Below are positions 10,479 through 17,969 of a stretch of DNA of 64,000 nucleotides, piece after piece. Location of the stretch: positions 806,001-870,000 of the forward strand of contig CAMLMC010000001.1 in assembly GCA_946481075.1 (NCBI GenBank), read 5' to 3'. The translations under genes were made by a program, and so were the position numbers. The DNA comes from an uncultured Alphaproteobacteria bacterium. Lineage in GTDB: Bacteria; Pseudomonadota; Alphaproteobacteria; Micavibrionales; Micavibrionaceae. The notes beneath the pieces were generated by a model. That model was not told the origin of the DNA. It saw only the letters and a program-made list of their open reading frames with translations, and did not search any database. Positions within the stretch are counted from its first letter, which is position 1. The number at the start of each line of letters is the position of its first letter.

Positions 10479-10502
10479 CGCAACAAATGAGTTGCGTTTT
10501 TT
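10479..10502 (+). terminator. Rho-independent terminator after the gene at 10081
   Basis: Six-base-pair stem CGCAAC / GTTGCG with a six-base loop, followed directly by six T. It lies 36 bases after the stop codon and 63 bases before amt. Confidence 0.8.
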
Positions 10503-10565
10503 GCATGGCAGCCATACTATAACCTAAATTCAAGAATCGCTTTTGTAATTTAGGAGTTATTTCAA

Positions 10566-11837
10566 ATGGTTGGTGCCGATATCGCATGGATGCTTATGTC
10601 CTGTGCGCTTGTTTTATTGATGACCGCCGGGGTCGCGTTCTTTTACGGCGGCATGGTTCCCGCCCGCTCCGTGATCTCTACCAAATTCCAGTCTTTCGCC
10701 TGCATGGGCGTTGTCGGCCTTCTCTGGGCCGTGTGCGGATATTCCCTCGTCTTCACGGGCGGCGAGGATGATCTCGGCTTTATCGGCAATCTTGATCATA
10801 TCTTCCTCGCGGGCGTCGGAATGGAACCGAACCCGTCTTACGGCTCCACCATCCCGCATGTTCTTTTCATGCTGTTCCAATGCACCTTCGCCATCATCAC
10901 ACCCGCGCTGATCACCGGCGCGCTGGCGGAACGGATCAAATTCAAGGCATGGCTGCTCATCATGGCGGCATGGTCGCTTCTGGTTTACGTCCCCGTCGCG
11001 CACTGGGTCTGGGGCCCGTCGGGGTGGATTTTGAAAATGGGCGGGCTCGATTTCGCAGGCGGTCTCGTCGTCCACATGACATCCGGTTACGCGGCTCTCA
11101 TCGCCGCGCTCATGCTCGGCAACCGTACCGCGTTCAAACCGACAGGTGATCAATCTTCCTTCAGCACACTGCTCGTCCTTCTCGGCGGCACCATGCTCTG
11201 GTTCGGCTGGTTCGGGTTTAACGCAGGCTCCGCGCTCGGCGCGAACGCGCTGGCGGGTCAGGCCGCCGCGACAACCATGTTCGCCGCCGCAACATCGATG
11301 ACCGTCTGGATGGTGATGGATTGGCTGGTCACGGGCAAACCAAGTGCCACGGGCGCGATGATCGGCGCGGTCGCGGGGCTCGTCGCCATCACACCGGCCG
11401 CGGGGTTTGTGACGGTTCAGTCATCGCTCGCCATCGGTGCCATCTCTGCCGTGGCGTGTAACTATGCCTGCCGCATCGTGAAACAAAAACTAAAGGCGGA
11501 TGACACGGTCGATGTGTTCGCCTGTCACGGCGTGGGCGGAACGGTTGGCACGATCCTGACCGCCATATTCGCCACAACGTCGGTTAATCCTGCGGGGGCC
11601 GATGGCCTGCTTTATGGAAGCGCGGATTTGCTGATCGCCAACACGCTCGCCGCTTTGGCCGTTGTGTCTTACACAATCGCCATGACGGCCTTTGTGTTCT
11701 GGGGCATCGGCAAGGTCATGACCATCCGCGTATCCGCCGCCGATGAAGAAACCGGGCTTGATGTTACCCAACACGGTGAACGGGCCTTTGTGGTCAAACG
11801 CCCGCGCGGTGGCGCATCCACGAAAATCGCCGCTTAA
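10566..11837 (+). CDS. amt: Ammonium transporter
   Basis: Inner-membrane trimeric Amt/MEP/Rh channel for ammonium uptake. The 423-residue protein has about 11 membrane segments. Visible hallmarks are the twin pore histidines in LVVHMTSG and FACHGVGGTVGT, the Phe gate in FQCTFAIITP, the LWFGWFGFNAGS segment, and the cytoplasmic tail EETGLDVTQHGERAF that normally contacts GlnK. No glnK gene lies next to it, unlike the usual glnK-amtB pair, so the PII partner must be elsewhere. I saw no sigma-54 promoter upstream. There is no N-terminal signal peptide; the protein starts directly with the first membrane helix, as some alphaproteobacterial Amt do. Confidence 0.94.
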   Translation: MVGADIAWMLMSCALVLLMTAGVAFFYGGMVPARSVISTKFQSFACMGVVGLLWAVCGYSLVFTGGEDDLGFIGNLDHIFLAGVGMEPNPSYGSTIPHVLFMLFQCTFAIITPALITGALAERIKFKAWLLIMAAWSLLVYVPVAHWVWGPSGWILKMGGLDFAGGLVVHMTSGYAALIAALMLGNRTAFKPTGDQSSFSTLLVLLGGTMLWFGWFGFNAGSALGANALAGQAAATTMFAAATSMTVWMVMDWLVTGKPSATGAMIGAVAGLVAITPAAGFVTVQSSLAIGAISAVACNYACRIVKQKLKADDTVDVFACHGVGGTVGTILTAIFATTSVNPAGADGLLYGSADLLIANTLAALAVVSYTIAMTAFVFWGIGKVMTIRVSAADEETGLDVTQHGERAFVVKRPRGGASTKIAA

Positions 11838-11861
11838 GATTTTGCCATCTCCTTTCCGGCG

Positions 11862-11891
11862 AAAAAACTCTCCCGCCTTTTGGCGGGAGAG
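11862..11891 (-). terminator. Terminator between amt and the convergent His-rich gene
   Basis: Ten-base-pair stem CTCTCCCGCC / GGCGGGAGAG with a TTTT loop. The T run follows on the minus strand, so it mainly ends the His-rich gene, but it lies 30 bases after amt and could serve both. Confidence 0.82.
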
Positions 11892-11939
11892 CCTCTTTGG
11901 GGAGAGAGAAAATAGCGTACGCCGCTTACACAACCTCTA

Positions 11940-12437
11940 TCAATCGCGTCCATGCCCATGGTGATGTCCATGATGGCGATGGCCGTGGCCGCGATGATCA
12001 TGCCGATCCCAGCGACGATGATAGTGCCGATCCCATTTCTTCTTTTTGTACTTCACATAGTGGCCGTTTTTGTAATGGCCGTTGTGATACCAGATAAAAG
12101 ACGGCTGAACATGTGGTGATCTGTAGTAATTACGCTCGTAATGCACAACGCGCGTCGGCGTGATATAGCGGGTGTTATCACGAATGACGTACTGCACATC
12201 GCTGACATTGTTTGGAATGTCGTTACCAAGCCCCTCTCCCGTGATCATCCAGTCACCATTGGGTTGCAAACAGGCGGTACCATATGCCTCCTGCGCTCGG
12301 CCCCCGATGTAAACGGTTCTGGTATATTCACGGCAATAATTATTGGCATAGGCCTGCGCATCCGAAGGCGCCATGCCGATAACGCCAAGACATAAGATGG
12401 CGGCCCCGGCAAGCCGGGCTCTGATGGGTTTGAACAT
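11940..12437 (-). CDS. Secreted protein with His-rich C-terminus
   Basis: A 165-residue exported protein: signal peptide to about residue 29 (ending SDAQA), then a short domain with [22 protein letters not shown], a motif seen in many alphaproteobacterial envelope proteins next to glycine-zipper domains, with a conserved Cys pair. The last 35 residues are mostly His, Arg, Gly and Asp (for example [13 protein letters not shown]), which could bind metal ions such as Ni, Zn or Cu; that is inference from composition. The ATG at 12435-12437 begins the signal peptide. It is a single gene with its own terminator. Confidence 0.65.
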   Translation of the reverse strand: MFKPIRARLAGAAILCLGVIGMAPSDAQAYANNYCREYTRTVYIGGRAQEAYGTACLQPNGDWMITGEGLGNDIPNNVSDVQYVIRDNTRYITPTRVVHYERNYYRSPHVQPSFIWYHNGHYKNGHYVKYKKKKWDRHYHRRWDRHDHRGHGHRHHGHHHGHGRD

Positions 12438-12556
12438 GATGATATCTCCGTATCTGCAAACTTTTTCGTTACAGATTTAACGGATCATTCACCAAAACCC
12501 TTCGGGAGATTTTTTTAAAGCGGCACAGGCCATCCCAAACCCATAAGGGCGAAAGA

Positions 12557-12643
12557 TGGTGCGGGTAGTCGGACTCGAACCGACACGTCTGTTAAGACAC
12601 TGGATTTTGAATCCAGCGCGTCTACCAATTTCACCATACCCGC
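12557..12643 (-). tRNA. tRNA-Leu (anticodon CAA)
   Basis: An 87-base type II tRNA on the minus strand. Acceptor stem GCGGGTA / TACCCGC, anticodon stem CTGGA / TCCAG around the loop TTCAAAA giving anticodon CAA, a long variable arm and a T-arm with GGTTCGAGTCC. The 3' CCA is encoded in the DNA. It reads UUG codons. Confidence 0.96.
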
Positions 12644-12694
12644 GCTATAAGGAATGGACTGATCACTTCTTACACAATAGGTCTTTAAAAATCC

Positions 12695-13333
12695 ATGGAA
12701 AATTCGCATGACACCCCGCGCTCCCTTTCAGAGGTGCTGATCGCCATGAAACGGGATTATACGGGCGATAAAATCGCCGTCCGGGACGTTCTGGAAGGGT
12801 TTCACGAACGCGGATTTGGTATTCTCATTTTTATTTTCACGCTGCCTGCGGCGGTGCCGGTTCCGATGCCGGCGGTCAACACGCTGATCGCTATTCCCAT
12901 AATGATACTTACATGGCAGCAGATGATCGGCCGTCACACGGTCTGGATGCCGGAAAAGGTGCTGCGCGGAACATTGGATAAGGATTTGTTCCACAAAACG
13001 CTCGACTGGTCCATTCCATGGGTCAAACGGCTCGAATGGTTTTTGAAACCGCGTCTGGGCTTTATGACGCAAGGCATCTTTTCACACCTTATCGGTTTTT
13101 CGGGGCTGGTGATGGCGACATGCGGTGCCATTCCCCTGCCGCTCGTCAACACCGCGCCGGCCATCGGCATTGCCATTATGGCGGTTGGCGTTTTGATGCG
13201 TGACGGACTGGCCGTTCTTGTCGGCATGGGGTTTGGCCTGACATGGGTCATCGGTATTCTAACCCTGTACGCCCTCTTTGGGATGCAGGCGCTTTACATC
13301 GTCAAAGACTTTATTCTATCGTTGATGCCATGA
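12695..13333 (+). CDS. exoD: ExoD family membrane protein
   Basis: A 212-residue inner-membrane protein of the ExoD family (PF06055), named after a Rhizobium locus affecting exopolysaccharide and alkali tolerance; the molecular activity is unknown. Visible features: a polar N-terminus with helix LSEVLIAMKRDY, the family core GFGILIFIFTLPAAVPVPMPAVNTLIAIP, and three or four further hydrophobic segments. It overlaps dsbB by four bases (ATGA), so the two are probably translated together. The tRNA-Leu gene lies divergently upstream, leaving about 50 bases for promoters. Confidence 0.82.
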   Translation: MENSHDTPRSLSEVLIAMKRDYTGDKIAVRDVLEGFHERGFGILIFIFTLPAAVPVPMPAVNTLIAIPIMILTWQQMIGRHTVWMPEKVLRGTLDKDLFHKTLDWSIPWVKRLEWFLKPRLGFMTQGIFSHLIGFSGLVMATCGAIPLPLVNTAPAIGIAIMAVGVLMRDGLAVLVGMGFGLTWVIGILTLYALFGMQALYIVKDFILSLMP

Positions 13334-13854
13334 TGAATTTCGCAAACACCCTTCTGTCCCGTCCGCATTATGCGCTTGGTTTCTTCGGCCTCGTCTCGGC
13401 GGCGGCGCTTGGCATGGCCTTTATCGCACAATATGTCTATGGCCTCGCTCCGTGCGAACTTTGCATCTGGCAACGCTGGCCGTATGGGGTTGTGATTGCC
13501 ATAGCCGCTTTCTCCGTCTTTATTTTGAAGAAACATCCGAATGCCGGAACATCCCTGCTCGCGCTTACCGGCCTGACGTTCCTTACCAATGCGGGAATCG
13601 CGTTTTATCACACGGGGGTAGAACGCAAATGGTGGCCGTCTTTTCTGGAAGGGTGTTCGGTGCCGGAAATGAAGGGCAATATCGCCGATGTTCTCGCCCG
13701 CATACAAACCGCGCCCATCGTGCGCTGCGATGAAATCCCATGGACCGATCCGGTCCTAGGCTGGTCGATGGCAAATTATAACGTGATTATGTGCCTCGTG
13801 CTTGCGGGCCTGGCATTTTACGCCGCCCTTCGCCGCAAACAATTACAGGCCTAA
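13330..13854 (+). CDS. dsbB: Disulfide bond formation protein B
   Basis: Quinone-linked inner-membrane oxidase that reoxidises DsbA. The 174-residue protein has four membrane segments. The first redox pair is in APCELCIWQRWP; the second pair is in the periplasmic loop as EGCSVPEM and IVRCDEIPW. The start ATG overlaps the exoD stop (ATGA at 13330-13333), and an ATG one codon later is equally possible. The gene converges with a 40-codon gene on the other strand and the two 3' ends overlap by 12 bases. No dsbA lies in the window. Confidence 0.9.
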   Translation: MMNFANTLLSRPHYALGFFGLVSAAALGMAFIAQYVYGLAPCELCIWQRWPYGVVIAIAAFSVFILKKHPNAGTSLLALTGLTFLTNAGIAFYHTGVERKWWPSFLEGCSVPEMKGNIADVLARIQTAPIVRCDEIPWTDPVLGWSMANYNVIMCLVLAGLAFYAALRRKQLQA

Positions 13855-13965
13855 AATCGTGGCAAAGCCCTGCACACCCATCAGGATCATGGCATAAAAC
13901 AGATAGAAACCGACAGACTCTTTAAGCGAGCGCTGTTTCTTGAAGTTAAACAGATCGTTGAACAT
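13843..13965 (-). CDS. Small single-pass membrane protein, 40 residues
   Basis: MFNDLFNFKKQRSLKESVGF followed by a hydrophobic helix ending MGVQGFATILGL. A GGAG sequence sits eight bases before the ATG. The N-terminal layout (MF, basic segment, K/TEAV-type residue, FY, long hydrophobic stretch with central G) matches the first third of the protein at 14626-14979, so the two look related. Its 3' end overlaps the 3' end of dsbB by 12 bases. Function unknown; a membrane anchor or small regulatory subunit is possible. Confidence 0.6.
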   Translation of the reverse strand: MFNDLFNFKKQRSLKESVGFYLFYAMILMGVQGFATILGL

Positions 13966-13991
13966 AAAAATACTCCGCAAATGAATGAATT

Positions 13992-14014
13992 GTGCCCCAC
14001 TGATAGCGGGGCAC
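13992..14014 (-). terminator. Hairpin between two small minus-strand genes
   Basis: Seven-base-pair GC-rich stem GTGCCCC / GGGGCAC with a nine-base loop, 38 bases after the stop of the 37-codon gene. The following T run is broken, so it may be a weak terminator. Confidence 0.5.
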
Positions 14015-14051
14015 GCACCAAAAGTCAAGGTTTTCTGCGGGTTTTAGGCGT

Positions 14052-14165
14052 TTATCGCGCGGAAGAAGAAACGCGTATCACTTGCGTCGTCGCGGCATTG
14101 CCATAGCTATAGCTGTTCGATGTATCGACAAAGCGGCTATTCTGGTTTGCGGTTTTTATTGTCAT
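14052..14165 (-). CDS. Small hypothetical peptide, 37 residues
   Basis: A 37-codon frame, MTIKTANQNSRFV to VIRVSSSAR, rich in Ser, Asn and Thr with no hydrophobic helix. GGAG stands eight bases before the ATG, as strong as in the neighbouring small genes. A perfect 20-base palindrome lies 66 bases upstream (14231-14250). No family recognised. The consistent spacing of ribosome binding sites in this small-gene row is the main support. Confidence 0.45.
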   Translation of the reverse strand: MTIKTANQNSRFVDTSNSYSYGNAATTQVIRVSSSAR

Positions 14166-14230
14166 TTATCATCTCCTATTCAACGAAGGCGACTATATCC
14201 AAAACAACCGCGGGTTGCCACAAAATCATG

Positions 14231-14250
14231 TGCTGCAAGCGCTTGCAGCA
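14231..14250. promoter_or_regulatory. Perfect 20-base palindrome, LacI-type operator-like
   Basis: TGCTGCAAGCGCTTGCAGCA is a perfect palindrome without loop. Its core TGCAAGCGCTTGCA matches the shape of LacI/GalR-family operators, which have a central CG flanked by AA/TT-type half sites. It lies upstream of the 37-codon gene and downstream of the 47-codon gene. No LacI-family regulator is in the window. Confidence 0.45.
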
Positions 14251-14287
14251 AAAGGATAAATCCATTCTGATGTATGTTTACAACATG

Positions 14288-14314
14288 AAAAAGGCGGGAA
14301 TAGATCCCGCCTTT
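14288..14314 (-). terminator. Terminator of the Gly-rich 47-codon gene
   Basis: Ten-base-pair stem AAAGGCGGGA / TCCCGCCTTT with a five-base loop and a following T run on the minus strand, 24 bases after the stop codon. Confidence 0.85.
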
Positions 14315-14337
14315 AAATTCATTCTTTACAACTGAAA

Positions 14338-14481
14338 CTACCAACCAATTGGATATTCCAAAACTGGCCCGCCCCCACTTCCACCTGGGACAAAAGCTTC
14401 ACTGCCGCCCGGAGCCTGTTTCTTTGTTTTATCATCACCACCGCCACTAAGACCGCCCCAGCTTTCTTTTAATATGCTCAT
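14338..14481 (-). CDS. Gly-rich small peptide, 47 residues
   Basis: A 47-codon frame starting MSILKESWGGLSGGGDD and ending EYPIGW. About one third of the residues are Gly, with several GG pairs. GGAG precedes the ATG by seven bases and a strong terminator follows, so it has the parts of a complete small gene. There is no hydrophobic segment. A secreted peptide, a modified-peptide precursor or a small structural protein are all conceivable; no maturation enzyme gene is adjacent, so none of these can be claimed. Confidence 0.5.
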   Translation of the reverse strand: MSILKESWGGLSGGGDDKTKKQAPGGSEAFVPGGSGGGPVLEYPIGW

Positions 14482-14562
14482 GATAATCTCCTTATGCCTT
14501 AACTATAAGGATAAGCGTATGCCTGTTTTTCATAGTTGTAAACTCACGATTCTTCTAGTTAA

Positions 14563-14595
14563 CAAAAAACAGGGCGGGAATTCTATCCCGCCCTG
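14563..14595 (-). terminator. Terminator of the gene at 14626-14979
   Basis: Ten-base-pair stem CAGGGCGGGA / TCCCGCCCTG with a six-base loop, followed on the minus strand by six T. It lies 30 bases past the stop codon. Confidence 0.88.
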
Positions 14596-14625
14596 CCCGT
14601 TCAGTCGTCTTCTAGAGTGTCCGTT

Positions 14626-14979
14626 TTATTTCGTTTTTATGGTTGTCAGCAGCGCGACCGGGATAAGACCGATCATCACGCTGGTTGTGTACGACAGGTA
14701 CACGCCGACTGCCACCACGAGGACGGAGAATATATCGCTGGTCAGGTTCCGCCCCGATAGGATCAGGCCCGAAATCATGAGCACGAGTACCGTGCCGATC
14801 AGCGTATAGACTTCACCGCCACCGAAGAAAGAGCCTGTGGTATCAACCACACCGGCCATTCCAAGGAAATGGACCAGCGTTGTCGAAATCCCGACCATCA
14901 GTGTGAGGGACAGGAAATAGAACCATACGGCTTCCGTCGTCGTTCTGTGGTGCGTCACATCAAGTATCTTCCCAAACAT
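14626..14979 (-). CDS. Small multi-pass membrane protein
   Basis: A 117-residue protein with three to four hydrophobic helices, starting MFGKILDVTHHRTTTEAVWF. A Gly-rich turn (GSFFGGGEVY) separates the first helix from the others. The N-terminal third resembles the 40-residue protein at 13843-13965, suggesting a small family whose short member keeps only the first helix. AGGAGG lies before the ATG. It has its own terminator and lies downstream of the HNH gene by 60 bases. Function unknown. Confidence 0.65.
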   Translation of the reverse strand: MFGKILDVTHHRTTTEAVWFYFLSLTLMVGISTTLVHFLGMAGVVDTTGSFFGGGEVYTLIGTVLVLMISGLILSGRNLTSDIFSVLVVAVGVYLSYTTSVMIGLIPVALLTTIKTK

Positions 14980-15039
14980 AGCAAACCTCCTTTGTTCAAC
15001 GTTGTTATTTTTGGGTTACGCTTCGGGGCATGTGCCCCT

Positions 15040-15633
15040 TTAGTTTACCGGGTCGCTTCCTCCTTCTTCGTTGTCGAGTTCACTATCCCAGTAAAGAAAA
15101 TCCCCCCAACTCTTGTGCAAAAAGTTCGGGGGGAATTTTCGTCCTTTGTCCTGAAGCTCGAACATGTCGGGCTGCCGGGGTTCCGTTATCGGGAACATCT
15201 TGCAGACACTGGGCAGCTTGTCGCCCTTTTTTGTGTTGCAAGGCCTGCAGGCCGTGACGATGTTGGTCCAGGTGGTCGTTCCTCCGCGCGCTCTTGGAAT
15301 GACATGATCGAATGTCAGTTCGGATGTCTTTTCCTTGCATCCGCAATACTGGCAATGCCATTCGTCGCGCAGGAAAACATTAAACCTTGTAAAGGCCGGT
15401 TTTCTCGCCGCCGGTATGTAATCTTTCAAAACGAGAACGCTGGGGAGCTTGAACTCGAAGCTGGGGGAGCGGACGACCGTGTCATATTCGGACAGAACGG
15501 TGACCGTCTCACGGAACAGGGCTTTCACCGCATCCTGCCAAGACCAAAGCGACAGGGGGTAATAGCTCAGCGGCCTGTAATCAGCGTTTAACACCAGGGC
15601 CGGGCATTGTTCCAAACTTCTCAAACCTTCCAT
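15040..15633 (-). CDS. HNH endonuclease domain protein
   Basis: A 197-residue protein with a C-terminal HNH nuclease fold. The zinc knuckles CQYCG (near residue 96) and CRPCN (near 130) flank the catalytic FDHVIPRARGG segment, in which His is the general base. The N-terminal part (LNADYRPLSYYPLSLWSWQDAVKALF) is the conserved lead of a family found as single genes across alphaproteobacteria, distinct from restriction or intron HNH enzymes. An AAGGAG site six bases before the ATG supports the start. The role is not established; DNA processing or repair is likely. A DnaA-box sequence lies in its 5' region. Confidence 0.85.
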   Translation of the reverse strand: MEGLRSLEQCPALVLNADYRPLSYYPLSLWSWQDAVKALFRETVTVLSEYDTVVRSPSFEFKLPSVLVLKDYIPAARKPAFTRFNVFLRDEWHCQYCGCKEKTSELTFDHVIPRARGGTTTWTNIVTACRPCNTKKGDKLPSVCKMFPITEPRQPDMFELQDKGRKFPPNFLHKSWGDFLYWDSELDNEEGGSDPVN

Positions 15634-15788
15634 CGTCTCTCCTTTTTATGCCATACCGGATGGCTTCCGGTGAGGCCTTCGGTGGCAGGGTTACGATAAA
15701 GGCCTCGTGAGCATTTATAGATTTATTATAGCCGAAAACCTGCCAGCTACCAAGCATTCCACAGGATATCCCTTCGCAATGCACAAAC

Positions 15789-15797
15789 TTATCCACA
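15789..15797 (+). promoter_or_regulatory. DnaA-box consensus sequence
   Basis: TTATCCACA is an exact match to the high-affinity DnaA box. Only one copy is evident here, about 155 bases upstream of the HNH gene, so it is not an origin by itself. It may be chance or a regulatory DnaA site. Confidence 0.35.
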
Positions 15798-15921
15798 GCA
15801 CATCTAATTGCGATAACAAAGCAATGGGTTAACAAGCGGCAGGCTCACCGTTTTTATGCTGCGCCTGCTTTAGGAACAGTGCAGCAATTGCGTGAAACTT
15901 GTTCGGAATTTTATAAATCTT

Positions 15922-16016
15922 GTCATCCCGGCCGGAAACCGGCTTTGCCGGTTAGAGCGGCGGGGTCTTATTTTTCTGTTAGAAGGCAAAATTCCCTCGG
16001 CTTCGCTCGGGGTGAC
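15922..16016. repeat. GTCAT-type interspersed repeat after the esterase gene
   Basis: A 95-base element beginning GTCATCCCGGCCGG and ending GGCTTCGCTCGGGGTGAC. The ends are inverted copies and the inside holds a GCCGGAAACCGGC-type hairpin. It starts three bases past the esterase stop codon and may act as its terminator. It shares ends with the repeats at 4101, 55978 and 57928. Confidence 0.65.
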
Positions 16017-16019
16017 AGC

Positions 16020-16667
16020 TTAAAGAAGCACACCCTTTAAAAACACCCCGCCATCATCGATTCCCTTGTCATCGATATTGTGCTGGAGCCCCCTGCTCAC
16101 ACCGCCGGTCACGGTAAAACCGTTCGATTCAAGGGCCTCTTTGGCCGCAAAATAAGATGCGACAGGGACGACCGGATCGACGTCACCATGGATCAGATGG
16201 ACCGGGATTTTATGAATGTTCAGGTCGCCCAGCGTCTCCCCGCCGACCAGCGCACCGGAATAACCAAGGATACCCGCGATTTTGTTTTTACGGCGCGGCC
16301 CGGCATAAAGGCTCATCATCGTACCTTGGGAAAAACCAACCAAGGCCGCTTTATCGTCACTTAAGTCAAAATGTTCCAGCGTTTTGCTGATAAAATCGTT
16401 GAGGATAGGCTCCGCCTCTTTCACCCCTTTCAGGATGGAATGCGGCGACCAGTCACGAAGCGAAAACCATTGATACCCCATCGGGGCCATATCACATGGG
16501 AACGGCGCATCGGGCGATACAAACACAGTATCTGGCAGTTGCGCCGCCCAGAACGGGGCGAGGCCGAGCAAATCCTGTCCGTTGGCGCCAAGACCATGAA
16601 GAAGGAAAACGATACTTTTGGGATTGCCACCGGAGCGCGGCGGGTGAACGTAGGATTTCAATGTCAT
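16020..16667 (-). CDS. Phospholipase/carboxylesterase family alpha/beta hydrolase
   Basis: A 215-residue cytosolic serine hydrolase of the PF02230 family (YpfH / acyl-protein thioesterase-like). The oxyanion segment FLLHGLGANGQDLL, the nucleophile elbow GFSQGT, the acid in IHGDVDPVVPV and the catalytic His near the C-terminus (GLQHNID) are all visible in the correct order. It probably hydrolyses short-chain esters or lysophospholipids; the natural substrate is unknown. It stands alone on the minus strand, divergent from the LpxR-like gene. Confidence 0.87.
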   Translation of the reverse strand: MTLKSYVHPPRSGGNPKSIVFLLHGLGANGQDLLGLAPFWAAQLPDTVFVSPDAPFPCDMAPMGYQWFSLRDWSPHSILKGVKEAEPILNDFISKTLEHFDLSDDKAALVGFSQGTMMSLYAGPRRKNKIAGILGYSGALVGGETLGDLNIHKIPVHLIHGDVDPVVPVASYFAAKEALESNGFTVTGGVSRGLQHNIDDKGIDDGGVFLKGVLL

Positions 16668-16782
16668 GGCAATTTTCTACCCTATATTCTCCGCACTGTC
16701 ATCCCCGCGGCGGACATGGCATTGCAAAGGAACTATCCCCCTTCCCGCTTGTTTATAAATTAATAGATGCTAGGGTCCCTTC

Positions 16783-17910
16783 ATGACACAGAAGAACATT
16801 TTCAGGTTTGGATTATCGCTCGCCATCGTTGCGGGCGCTTTTGTCTTGCCCACCCCGGTATTGGCACAGGAAAAACCCCTCGTCATCAAATCCGTTGCCG
16901 ATCCGGATCAGGATTCAATCGACCCGTACAAGGTCGAACGCGAAGTCGCGCAATCAATGAAAAACACCCCGTTTAAAAACTATCTCAGTTTTTCCTATGA
17001 GAATGACCTCGTCGGCGATGGCAATGATCGTTATTATACCAGCGGCGTGCGTGCGACCTATTTTAACCCCGCTGCCGAATTACCGGAATTTATTCGCGAT
17101 GCCGCCGATGCCCTGCCCGGTTTCCGCGTCAATGAAACGACGTCTACTTTTTTCACGGTTGGCCAGAATCTTTATACGCCCTCCGATGTCACAACACGCG
17201 TGGCAAACCCGAATGACCGCCCCTATGCCGGATGGTTATATGGCTCTGTTGGTATGACGACATTGGTACGTGACCGCCTCGATGAACTTGAACTCACACT
17301 CGGCGTTGTGGGGCCAGAGGCCCTTGGCGAACAAACGCAGAAATTCATTCACCGGCACGTAACGGATTCCAACACGCCCAAGGGGTGGAACAATCAGTTG
17401 GACACCGAACCCGGCATTGTTCTGTCATGGCAACGGCGATGGCCGCGCGGGTTTGGCGGCGACTGGCATTATGATGTCCTGGACCGCTGGCGCCTGCGGG
17501 CGGAACCGAACGTCAATGTTTCGCTTGGTAATATCTACACCTATGCCGGCACGGGCGTGATGTTCACCTTTGGCCCATCGAAAGAGTTGCAGGATACGCC
17601 GCCGCGCGTGAAACCCGCCATGTCCGGCACGGGGTATTTCGCGACTCCCGAAAACAACTGGGGCTGGAATTTGTTTGCAGGTGTCGATGGCCGCGCCGTC
17701 GCCCGCAATATTTTTCTGGATGGCAACAGTTTCGACAGCAACTCCCCTTCCGTTGACAAGAAACATTTTGTGGCCGATGCGGTTGCGGGGATTGCCTTTA
17801 CTTTTTATGATCTCCGCCTCTCTTATTCCGCCAATTACCGGACCAAGGAATTCGAAGGACAAGAAGACGATACGGTTTTCGGGTCCATCACACTGACCAC
17901 ACGGTTTTAA
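16783..17910 (+). CDS. lpxR: LpxR-like outer-membrane lipid A deacylase
   Basis: A 375-residue protein with a signal peptide ending near LPTPVLAQ and a beta-barrel pattern ending in aromatic Phe, as outer-membrane proteins do. It matches the LpxR/DUF2219 family, which removes the 3'-acyloxyacyl chain from lipid A: YENDLVGDGNDRYYTSGVR holds the conserved Asn-Asp pair, and YTPSD, NDRPYAGWLYG and GEQTQKFIHR (catalytic His) follow in family order. An N-terminal extension of about 40 residues precedes the barrel. Lipid A remodelling can reduce host or prey recognition of the envelope; any such role here is inference. Confidence 0.85.
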   Translation: MTQKNIFRFGLSLAIVAGAFVLPTPVLAQEKPLVIKSVADPDQDSIDPYKVEREVAQSMKNTPFKNYLSFSYENDLVGDGNDRYYTSGVRATYFNPAAELPEFIRDAADALPGFRVNETTSTFFTVGQNLYTPSDVTTRVANPNDRPYAGWLYGSVGMTTLVRDRLDELELTLGVVGPEALGEQTQKFIHRHVTDSNTPKGWNNQLDTEPGIVLSWQRRWPRGFGGDWHYDVLDRWRLRAEPNVNVSLGNIYTYAGTGVMFTFGPSKELQDTPPRVKPAMSGTGYFATPENNWGWNLFAGVDGRAVARNIFLDGNSFDSNSPSVDKKHFVADAVAGIAFTFYDLRLSYSANYRTKEFEGQEDDTVFGSITLTTRF

Positions 17911-17969
17911 TCACCCTTTCTTTCAACGGCGCACATGCTACAATTGTCGCTGAAAGGAACCTTTCGCCT

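Larger units (their letters stand above)
15634..16019. other. Gene-free stretch upstream of the HNH gene
   Basis: About 385 bases between the HNH gene start and the esterase stop. I see no convincing gene. It holds a consensus DnaA box at 15789-15797, several small imperfect hairpins near 15660-15700 and the GTCAT-type repeat at 15922-16016. The promoter of the HNH gene should be here. Confidence 0.6.

Noticed and set aside
15581..15835. An 84-codon minus-strand frame overlapping the start of the HNH gene.
   Set aside because: It overlaps the better supported HNH start and its ribosome binding site, and shows no domain.
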